A stretch of DNA of 64,000 bases, from positions 434,001 to 498,000 of the forward strand of contig OZ220471.1 in assembly GCA_965115835.1 (NCBI GenBank), written 5' to 3'. Each line of letters opens with the position of its first letter. The first letter of the stretch is position 1. Under the pieces are notes generated by a model. The model worked only from the letters and a program-made list of their open reading frames with translations, did not search any database and had not been told where the DNA came from. A program made the position numbers and the translations under genes. This document shows positions 45,784-53,476 of the stretch, piece by piece. The stretch is from Foliamicus sp965115835 (GTDB lineage: Bacteria > Pseudomonadota > Gammaproteobacteria > Steroidobacterales > Foliamicaceae).

Positions 45784-48038
45784 TGGCTGGCCCGCAGCTT
45801 GCCCTGATGCCGAGCGACAGCGCCGAAGCGCTTCCGCTGGCCGAGTATGCCGAGCAGGCGTACCTGGATTACTCCATGTATGTTGTCCTGGACCGCGCAT
45901 TGCCGCATCTGGCGGACGGCCTCAAGCCCGTGCAGCGGCGGATCGTGTACGCCATGAGCGAACTGGGTCTGGCCGCGACCGCCAGGCCGCGCAAGAGTGC
46001 GCGCACCATCGGCGACGTGATCGGCAAGTTTCACCCGCACGGCGATGCAGCCTGCTACGAGGCCATGGTGCATCTGGCGCAGCCGTTCGCATACCGCCAT
46101 CCGCTGGTGGACGGCCACGGCAATTTCGGGGCGGTGGGCGACCCCAGATCGTTCGCCGCCATGCGCTATACCGAGGCGCGCCTGACCGCGTATGCGCAGA
46201 CGATGCTGGCGGAGCTCGATCAGGGCACGGTAGATTGGAGCGACAACTTCGACGGCAGCCTCAAGGAACCGGCGCTGCTGCCCGCGCCCCTGCCGAACGT
46301 GCTCATCAACGGGTCTTCCGGCATCGCGGTGGGCATGTCCACGGATATACCGCCGCATAACCTGCGCGAGCTGGCGGTGGCGGTGGAGCAGCTCGCTGCA
46401 AACCCCGGGCTTGGCTACGACAAGCTCCTGAGCCTGATCCCGGGGCCGGACTTTCCCACCGGCGGCGAACTGGTCACCCCGCCCGAAGAAATCGGGGCGA
46501 TCTACCGCAAGGGGCAAGGCGTGATGCGCATGAGGGCGTCGTACAGGCGCGAAGGTTCCTTGATCGTGATCGACGAGCTGCCCTGGCAGGTGTCCGGCAA
46601 CCGGGTGCTGGAGCAAATCGCCCGGCAGATGAACGCCAAGCGGTTGCCAATGCTGGAGAACCTTCGCGACGAGAGCGATCACGAAAGCCCGGTGCGTCTG
46701 GTGCTCGCGCCCCGTTCCTCGCGTGTGGATGTCGATGCCCTGATGGGCCACCTGTTCGCCACTACCGATCTCGAGCGTTCCGTGCGCGTGAACTTCAACG
46801 CGATCGGGCAGGACGGGCGTCCGGGGGTTCGCGATCTTCGCGGCTTGCTTGTGGAGTGGCTGGCGTTCCGTCGCGCAACGCTGCGCCGGCGCCTCGAACA
46901 CCGCGAACGCCGGGTTTCGATGCGCCTGCACATCCTCGAGGGCCTGATGATCGCCTACCTCAATCTGGACGAGGTCATTGCGATCGTGCGCACAGAGGAC
47001 GGCCCCAAGGCGCGGCTGGTGGAGCGTTTCCACCTGAGCGATGAACAGGCCGCCGGCATTCTCAACATCCGGCTGCGCAATCTGGCCCGGATCGAAGAAG
47101 AGAAGCTGCTGGCCGAGCAGGATGAACTGGAGGCCGAACGCGAGGAACTGCGCTCCACGCTGGCCGATTCCGCCCGATTGGACCAGCTGATGGTTTCGGA
47201 ATTCCGGGAACTTGCCGAAACGCACGGTGACGGACGCCGCACCCGGATCGTGGCCGGCGCGCCCGCCGCACAGGCCTTCCAGGAGGAGGATGTCGCGCCG
47301 GCGGAAGCCTTGACGGTGGTGCTTTCCCGCCACGGTTTCGCGCGCGCCGGCAAGGGACACGAGTTCGATAGCGCGGGATTGAGTTTCCGCACGGGCGACG
47401 AGCTGCTTTGCGATCTGCCCTGCAAGTCGAACCAGCAGGTGGTTTTCCTCAGCAGCGAAGGACGGGTGTACACGCTTCCGGCGCATAGCCTGCCCTCGGC
47501 GAGGACCTTGGGAGAGCCGTTGTCAAGCCGCTTCAACGTGGCCGACGGCGCCACCTGGAGCGGTCTCATGGGCGGCGACCCCGAGGGCCGGTGGCTGGTA
47601 TGCAGCACCCGGGGGCATGGTTTTCTGGCCGCCACTGGCGGGCTGTACTCGAGGTCGCGCGCCGGAAAGGCGTTTTTGAACCTTGCCGGGGAGTCGGAGC
47701 CGCTGCACCCGGCGCCCGTGCCTGGCGCAGACAGCCTGGTGGCGGCCGCTTCCGGCGACGGACGCCTGTTGCTTTTTCCTGCCGGGGAACTGCCGGAATC
47801 CGCCGCCGGGCGAGGGGTGCTCCTGCTGGGACTGAAAAAGGACGAACGCCTGGCCGCGGTAACCGTGATCAACCCGCGCGACCGTCTGGTTGTGCAATGC
47901 GGCGAGCGCAGGATGACCCTGCGCGGGCAGGTTCTGGAAAACTACGTGGGCAAGCGGGCGCTGCGCGGTCGCATGCTGCCGCGCGGATGGCGGAACAACC
48001 TTACCCGGCTGTTTCGCGCCCCCTTTCGTGGCGGATAA
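45783..48038 (+). CDS. parC: ParC, topoisomerase IV subunit A
   Basis: DNA-cleaving subunit. ATG 45783 overlaps the parE stop by one base (TGATG). The 751-aa chain has the catalytic Tyr129 in MRYTEARLT, the quinolone-region sequence HPHGDAACYEAMV (Asp-Ala-Ala in place of the usual Ser), the tower and coiled-coil helices, and C-terminal beta-pinwheel repeats with LSSEGRVYTLPAHSL. GyrA also has this core, but pairing with ParE and the reduced C-terminal blade set indicate ParC. Confidence 0.93.
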   Translation: MAGPQLALMPSDSAEALPLAEYAEQAYLDYSMYVVLDRALPHLADGLKPVQRRIVYAMSELGLAATARPRKSARTIGDVIGKFHPHGDAACYEAMVHLAQPFAYRHPLVDGHGNFGAVGDPRSFAAMRYTEARLTAYAQTMLAELDQGTVDWSDNFDGSLKEPALLPAPLPNVLINGSSGIAVGMSTDIPPHNLRELAVAVEQLAANPGLGYDKLLSLIPGPDFPTGGELVTPPEEIGAIYRKGQGVMRMRASYRREGSLIVIDELPWQVSGNRVLEQIARQMNAKRLPMLENLRDESDHESPVRLVLAPRSSRVDVDALMGHLFATTDLERSVRVNFNAIGQDGRPGVRDLRGLLVEWLAFRRATLRRRLEHRERRVSMRLHILEGLMIAYLNLDEVIAIVRTEDGPKARLVERFHLSDEQAAGILNIRLRNLARIEEEKLLAEQDELEAEREELRSTLADSARLDQLMVSEFRELAETHGDGRRTRIVAGAPAAQAFQEEDVAPAEALTVVLSRHGFARAGKGHEFDSAGLSFRTGDELLCDLPCKSNQQVVFLSSEGRVYTLPAHSLPSARTLGEPLSSRFNVADGATWSGLMGGDPEGRWLVCSTRGHGFLAATGGLYSRSRAGKAFLNLAGESEPLHPAPVPGADSLVAAASGDGRLLLFPAGELPESAAGRGVLLLGLKKDERLAAVTVINPRDRLVVQCGERRMTLRGQVLENYVGKRALRGRMLPRGWRNNLTRLFRAPFRGG

Positions 48039-48085
48039 TATTCCCCGGACACGACAACGACAGACACGCCAGGAGTGAACTACAG

Positions 48086-49609
48086 GTGACGCCGGTATTG
48101 ACAGAAAATCTGGACCGTGCGCGCTCGCACTTGCAACGATTTGCCCGCAGCGCGCAGGGCCATTTCATCGACGGCGACTCCCGCGAGGGCCTGTCGGGCG
48201 ACACTTTCGCCAATCATTCTCCCGCGGACGGCTCGTTCATCAATCATGTGGCCGCGGGCGGCGAGGCGGACATCGACGCCGCCTGCCGCGCGGCCCGCGC
48301 CGCCTTTCCCCGATGGGCCGCGCTGTCCGGCGAACGCCGCGCCGCACTGCTGCACGGGATTGCCGATGCGATCGAGGAGCGCGCCGGGGAGATCGCGCTG
48401 GTGGAGTCGATGGACACCGGTCAGGCGCTGCGCTTTACCGACAAGGCCGCCTTGCGGGGCGCGCGCAACTTCCGCTTCTTTGCCGAGCGCGCCCCGAACG
48501 CGGGCGCCGGGACCACCTTGCCCGCCGGCGAGCACATCAACTACACATCGCGCCAGCCGATCGGCCCGGTAGGCGCGATCACGCCCTGGAACACGCCGTT
48601 CATGCTGTCTACCTGGAAGATCGCTCCGGCTCTGGCGGCCGGCTGCACGGTGGTCCACAAGCCGGCGGAATGGAGTCCGCTCACGGCCCAGTTGCTGGCG
48701 GAAATCTGCGCCGGCGCGGGGCTGCCTCCGGGAGTGCTGAATGTGGTGCAGGGGATCGGCGAACAGGCGGGCCGGGCGCTGACCGAACACGAGGCGGTTC
48801 GCGCCATCGCCTTTGTCGGCGAGTCGGATACCGGGGCGCGGATCATGGCCCAGGGCGCACCCACGCTCAAGCGGGTGCATTTCGAGCTGGGCGGCAAGAA
48901 TCCCGTGATCGTGTTCGGCGACGCCGACCTGGAACGCGCGCTGGACGCGGTGGTGTTCATGATTTACAGCCTCAACGGCGAGCGTTGCACCTCCTCCAGC
49001 CGCCTCCTGGTGCAGCAGGACATCCACGACGAGTTCGTTGCCCGGGTGGCCGAGCGCGCGAACCGGATCCGTGTGGGCCACCCCCTGGACCCGGAAACCG
49101 AGGTGGGACCGCTCATACACCCTGTTCACCTTGAAAAGGTGCGTTCCTATTTCGACATTGCGCGCAAGGAAGGCGCCACGGTCGCCGCCGGCGGCGAACG
49201 GGCCGACATGCCGTGGCCCGGCCATTACGTCAAGCCCACGCTGTTTGCCGGCGCGCGCAACGACATGCGGATCGCCCGGGAAGAGATCTTCGGCCCTGTC
49301 CTGACTGCCATCCCGTTCCGCGACGAGGCTCATGCCCTGGCGCAGGCCAACGACAGCCGCTACGGTCTGGCCGCCTACCTGTGGACGGCGGATGCGCAAC
49401 GCGCGCGGCGGCTGTCGGAAGCGCTGGAAGTGGGCATGGTCTGGGTGAACTCCCAGAATGTCCGCCATCTGCCGGCGCCCTTCGGCGGCATGAAGGCCAG
49501 CGGCATCGGCCGCGACGGGGGCGACTACAGTTTCGATTTCTACATGGAAACCAAGAATGTGAGCGTGGCCCGGGGCAAGCACCGGATTCCGCGGCTGGGG
49601 GCCGGATGA
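48086..49609 (+). CDS. Aldehyde dehydrogenase, HpaE-like
   Basis: NAD(P)-dependent aldehyde dehydrogenase of 507 aa. Catalytic residues are visible: Asn169 in PWNTPF, Glu267 in ELGGKNP and Cys301 in GERCTSS. The stretch HINYTSRQPIGPVGAITPWN and PAEWSPLTAQLLAEI resemble the 5-carboxymethyl-2-hydroxymuconate semialdehyde dehydrogenase (HpaE) group, but no other homoprotocatechuate gene is nearby, so the substrate is open. GTG 48086 lies 10 nt after AGGAG; a longer frame overlaps parC. The two-domain nitrilase gene follows on the same strand. Confidence 0.88.
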   Translation: MTPVLTENLDRARSHLQRFARSAQGHFIDGDSREGLSGDTFANHSPADGSFINHVAAGGEADIDAACRAARAAFPRWAALSGERRAALLHGIADAIEERAGEIALVESMDTGQALRFTDKAALRGARNFRFFAERAPNAGAGTTLPAGEHINYTSRQPIGPVGAITPWNTPFMLSTWKIAPALAAGCTVVHKPAEWSPLTAQLLAEICAGAGLPPGVLNVVQGIGEQAGRALTEHEAVRAIAFVGESDTGARIMAQGAPTLKRVHFELGGKNPVIVFGDADLERALDAVVFMIYSLNGERCTSSSRLLVQQDIHDEFVARVAERANRIRVGHPLDPETEVGPLIHPVHLEKVRSYFDIARKEGATVAAGGERADMPWPGHYVKPTLFAGARNDMRIAREEIFGPVLTAIPFRDEAHALAQANDSRYGLAAYLWTADAQRARRLSEALEVGMVWVNSQNVRHLPAPFGGMKASGIGRDGGDYSFDFYMETKNVSVARGKHRIPRLGAG

Positions 49610-49796
49610 TGTTCGGCGTGCGCAAACGTTCGGGCAGGCCGTGGAGGTTTGGCGAAACCGAGGTTCCCGACCGCCGCAACGGCAGGAGCTTTCCCGGTTT
49701 CGCTTACCGATTTCGTGCCTCGGTCGGACCCATTCACTGCCCGAACGAACGTTTGTCGCCGTGCAGGCCGGCGCCGGGGGCCTTGGGGGAGCGCTC

Positions 49797-51776
49797 ATGC
49801 TGATCATTACCCAGGAGCCCTGGCGTACGGAGACCGCCCGCGAACGGCTTTCCAGCCTGGCGGAAGCGGCCTGCCGGCAGCACGGAGCAATCGAGGGCGG
49901 CCTGCTGCTGCTGCCCCTGGGCGAGGCTGCGCCGGGCCAGCTGCGGGCGGAGCAGGAGGCGCTGGCCGACATCGGCAGCGTCGCCAGTTGCACCGGTCTT
50001 TACATTGCCGGTGCGGCGCCGATGGTTGCGGCCCATTCCGGCAAGCCGCAGACGGTCGGCTTCGTGGTGGGGCCGGACGGCGCCGTTGTATTGCGCTGCC
50101 CCAAGATCACCCCGGATTTCCTGGAAGGGTTCACCGACACCGCCTGCGAGCTGGGCAAGCCCGCCGACCTTCCTGTGGCGGACACGCCGCTGGGGCGGTT
50201 GGGAGTGCTCAGCGGCGAGGATGCGCTGTATTCGCATTACGCGCGGGTGCTCACCTACAACGGCGCGGAAGTGATCCTGAACCCCTGCCGGGAACGCCGT
50301 GACGCGGGCTTCGAGAGCCGTCGCCGCGCGCGGCGCACCCGCGCCTACGAGAGTTCCGCCTACGTGGCGGTCGCCACGCCACACTCGCTCTCGGGCGGGG
50401 ATGTGGCTGTGCGGCTGCCGTGCGCTTCGGCCCTGTACCTGCACGACGAACAGAACTACGAGGAAGCAGGGCAGGGCGAGAGCTTCCTGGCCCCGGATTT
50501 CAGCATCCAGCACCTTCGCCGCAAACGCTCCACCCTGTTCATGAACCAGCCCGTGTACATGCGCAGCATGCTGTATGCGCTCGGCTACCGGCAGATCGCC
50601 CGCGCCGATGCCGCCCGGGCGCAGCCCATGCCCGAATCCCGCACAGGCTGGCGCGAAGAAGCCCGCAGGCGCATCGCGGCCCAGGCCGAGGCCGGTCGCA
50701 GCCCCGGCGCTGCCGCCCGCGAGGACCAGTACTCGGCGCTGCTGGTGCAAAACGAATTTCGCGTCATCCACATGGACACGCCGAACCCCGACGAGATCCG
50801 CATGCAGAACCTCGAAGAAGCAGTGGGTCTGGCGGCGCGGAGCGCCTTCATCCCCAACGTGCGGCTGGTCTGTTTTCCGGAGTTCTTCCTGACGGGCTCC
50901 GGCGGATTCGGCCAACGCACGCCCAGGACCCTGGAACGCATTGCGATTACCTATCCCGGCCCGGAAATGGACAAGCTGGGCGAGTTTGCGCAGAAAAACC
51001 ACGTGTACGTGGCCGGTTCCGCGTTCGAGAAGGACGCCCGTTTCCCCGAGCGAGTCTTCAACTCGGCCTTCATCCTCGACGACTCCGGGAACCTGATCCT
51101 GCATTACCGCAAGCTGCATTGCGCGGATATCTGGGGGCAACTGCCCGACACGACGCCCGGCAGCATCTACTCGAGGGTCGTCGAGGAACTGGGCTACGAC
51201 GCATTGTTCCCGGTTGTGGACACGCCCCTGGGGCGGCTGGCCGCCATGGTCTGCTTCGACCACACCGTGCCCGAGACGGCGCATATGCTGGCCAGGCGCG
51301 GCGCGGAGGTGATCATCCATTGCACCTCGGACCCGCATGGCGCAGGACGTCGCCCCTGGGAGGAGTGCCGCATGACCCGCGCTCACGACACCGGCGCCTA
51401 CATCCTGGCGCCGCGGCCGGGCGGCGAGTACTTCGATCCGCACGCCGTGCATCCCGGCGCTTTCCTGCGCGGCTACACGCGCATCATCGGCTATGACGGC
51501 CGCCTGCTGGGCGAGGCCGACACTTCCGGCAAGCTGAGTTTCCAGGCCAATCTGGACCTGGCCGAACTGCGCCGCTACCGGTCCCGTCCGTCGGCCAACC
51601 TGCTGATCTGGGACGAACCCCGCAGTTACGCGGACTGGTACGAGAAAGGACATGGACTGCCAAGCGATCTCTGGGCCGGCGATCCCCAACAGAACCCGTA
51701 TGCGAACCTTGCGGCGATGAAAGCTTCGCTGGATCGCTTCTACGCCGAAGGCGTCTACCTGCGCCCCGGCGGGTAA
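49797..51776 (+). CDS. Tandem nitrilase-fold protein, N-terminal domain degenerate
   Basis: 659-residue protein of two fused nitrilase-superfamily domains. The C-terminal domain (about 320-600) keeps the full triad: Glu362 in CFPEFF, Lys439 in YRKLH, Cys486 in MVCFDH. The N-terminal domain (1-290) aligns to the same scheme with Lys103 in CPKITPD, but the nucleophile is Gly140 (LSGEDAL) and the Glu is displaced (GEAAP at 42-46), so it is probably non-catalytic and structural or regulatory. ATG 49797 is 5 nt after GGGGGAG. Known nitrilase-fold enzymes hydrolyse nitriles or amides; the substrate here is unknown. The preceding aldehyde dehydrogenase suggests a two-gene catabolic unit. Confidence 0.8.
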   Translation: MLIITQEPWRTETARERLSSLAEAACRQHGAIEGGLLLLPLGEAAPGQLRAEQEALADIGSVASCTGLYIAGAAPMVAAHSGKPQTVGFVVGPDGAVVLRCPKITPDFLEGFTDTACELGKPADLPVADTPLGRLGVLSGEDALYSHYARVLTYNGAEVILNPCRERRDAGFESRRRARRTRAYESSAYVAVATPHSLSGGDVAVRLPCASALYLHDEQNYEEAGQGESFLAPDFSIQHLRRKRSTLFMNQPVYMRSMLYALGYRQIARADAARAQPMPESRTGWREEARRRIAAQAEAGRSPGAAAREDQYSALLVQNEFRVIHMDTPNPDEIRMQNLEEAVGLAARSAFIPNVRLVCFPEFFLTGSGGFGQRTPRTLERIAITYPGPEMDKLGEFAQKNHVYVAGSAFEKDARFPERVFNSAFILDDSGNLILHYRKLHCADIWGQLPDTTPGSIYSRVVEELGYDALFPVVDTPLGRLAAMVCFDHTVPETAHMLARRGAEVIIHCTSDPHGAGRRPWEECRMTRAHDTGAYILAPRPGGEYFDPHAVHPGAFLRGYTRIIGYDGRLLGEADTSGKLSFQANLDLAELRRYRSRPSANLLIWDEPRSYADWYEKGHGLPSDLWAGDPQQNPYANLAAMKASLDRFYAEGVYLRPGG

Positions 51777-51847
51777 CGCGGCCCCTTCCCGCCAACATTG
51801 AGTAAACTTCAGTTCAAGCAAAGGAGACCGAAAAGAAAACAAGGCGC

Positions 51848-52456
51848 TTGCGGAACCTGCAGGCGCTGGGAACGCTGCTCATTGCAAGCGCAGGAAAAGC
51901 AGGAAACGATGCGCTGCCGGACACTCTCGTCACCGGACCGGTAAAAGTGATTGATGGAGATTCAATTTTAGTAGCAGCAATCGCCAAACCCATAAACCAA
52001 GCCTCTCCTAAGAACAGACAAGACTTTGAGGCAATGGAAAATCAGACTGCGCTACATCGACGCACCTGAAATGCTCCAGTTATGCAAAAACCCGGAAACA
52101 GGATGGTGGGGATGTGGGGCAACAGCCACCAACCAACTGCGAGAGAAACTTGGCACGGAGAACTTAACATTCAAGCCAATTGGCGCCAGGATGTTCTGGC
52201 GGGCCGCACCGACCTGCCAAAGGTTGGCTGCAGCTTCAGCCTGTCCGAATGGGCCAACAAAAAAGAACCCGAAATAAGCGCAGAATGCATCATGTTCGAT
52301 AAAGACGGGCCTATTCACTTGAACAGTTACATGGCGGGCGCAGGATGGGCGACGCTCGACGAGGAAGGCAAGAAGAAGGACAAAAAATGGACTTCTCTTG
52401 CACAAGCGATGAAAATCGGAATATGGAGCGGCCAATTCATCGAACCTTCAGAATAG
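51848..52456 (+). pseudogene. Staphylococcal-nuclease-like gene, frameshifted
   Basis: Three overlapping frames together spell a thermonuclease (SNase) fold. The first frame (51848 to about 52030) gives a signal-like N-terminus and GPVKVIDGDSILV. The second frame (about 52026-52190) gives KIRLRYIDAPEMLQLC and WWGCGATATNQLREKL, with the Asp-Ala-Pro active-site loop. The third frame (about 52170-52456) gives MAGAGWATLDEEGKKKDKKW and AMKIGIWSGQFIEPSE. No ATG begins the first frame; TTG 51848 is the nearest start. Two shifts and a missing Met point to a decayed gene. It is AT-richer than its surroundings, consistent with transfer. Confidence 0.65.
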
Positions 52457-53476
52457 CGCAAAGAAAAGAGACTGCCGCGGTAGCAACTGAACGCTCAAAA
52501 GGACGATTCTGATACGCTTCCGGTAGACTGTGCAGCGGGAGATGCCGCGCCCTGTTCGGACGCCAGACCCGCGTCCCGCAATACAGGCGATTACTTCGAA
52601 TTTTGACTGCCCCGGCGGCTGGCCTTCCGCACCAAGCGTGCCGAGGTGCTGGACGCGAGTCACCTTGTCGCGCGCAGTGCCGTCGTCCTCGCTCAGCTTC
52701 GCCTCGATCACAACCTGAGGGTTGAACTCGTTTGGCACCACGAAATCCGGAGCTTGGTCGAAACCAGCCAAACGCTCTGCGCGCCGGGTCTTGCGGAAGC
52801 TGATTCCGGCTTTCGACAGTGCATTCTCGACTGCGTTTTCAACGACGTTGCCGATCAGTTCGCTGATGGAGTCACGATGACCGGCGAAGGGCCGGCCAAG
52901 CAAGCGCTCGTACAGAAGTATGGAGTAGGGTATGCCCAGTTGCGCCGCCGATCGCATGCTCACCAGCCCCCGCTCCGTGTCGGCCTTTTCGAGCCGGTGC
53001 AAGGTATCGGGTGAGTGCTCCGAAACCCCGGGCTCAAGAGTCTGGCAAGCCGTTGCAACAAGCGCCCGGATGCGTCGCTCTGTCACGCTGCCCTTCCCCG
53101 GCAACGGATCTTCGGGCGACATGCGGATCTTTCGGTCGAGGTTGCGGGCGGCGCTTTGTGTGACCTCGACGCCGGACTGTCGACTGGTGAAGTAGGCCCA
53201 CTCCGGCGGCGTGAACCCGAGCATACAGCGCAGCACGATGAGTGCGATCGGTGTTTCGAAGACAGCCGGAGTGACATTGTTGGGCGTCATGTTGCGGAAA
53301 TTGCCGGTCGCCTGCTTCAGCGTCTCGTACCCTTTCTCGAATACGGGAAACTCGACGAAACCCTTGCCTTTCGGCATGACGAGAAATTCCGATTTCAGAC
53401 ACGCGAACACGGCATCGACATGGGAATCGAGATCGGAGCGGAGCGCATCGAAATCGACCTCAAAAGGAAACGGCAT
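52448..53476 (-). CDS. Probable PD-(D/E)XK restriction endonuclease
   Basis: 342-residue protein whose 5' end overlaps the methyltransferase gene by 17 nt, the usual arrangement of a restriction-modification pair. A PD-(D/E)XK nuclease signature is clear: Pro243-Asp244 in QAPDFVV, then Glu258-Ala-Lys260 in VIEAK, with a likely extra acid in SELIGNVVENA. The N-terminal 150 residues are a helical domain I do not recognise. After ACIAGRGSGVR the sequence becomes Arg/Ile/Leu-rich and uncharacteristic to its stop next to the nuclease pseudogene, so the extreme C-terminus may be frameshifted or replaced. ATG 53476 is preferred over the in-frame 53500. Confidence 0.6.
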   Translation of the reverse strand: MPFPFEVDFDALRSDLDSHVDAVFACLKSEFLVMPKGKGFVEFPVFEKGYETLKQATGNFRNMTPNNVTPAVFETPIALIVLRCMLGFTPPEWAYFTSRQSGVEVTQSAARNLDRKIRMSPEDPLPGKGSVTERRIRALVATACQTLEPGVSEHSPDTLHRLEKADTERGLVSMRSAAQLGIPYSILLYERLLGRPFAGHRDSISELIGNVVENAVENALSKAGISFRKTRRAERLAGFDQAPDFVVPNEFNPQVVIEAKLSEDDGTARDKVTRVQHLGTLGAEGQPPGQSKFEVIACIAGRGSGVRTGRGISRCTVYRKRIRIVLLSVQLLPRQSLFFALF

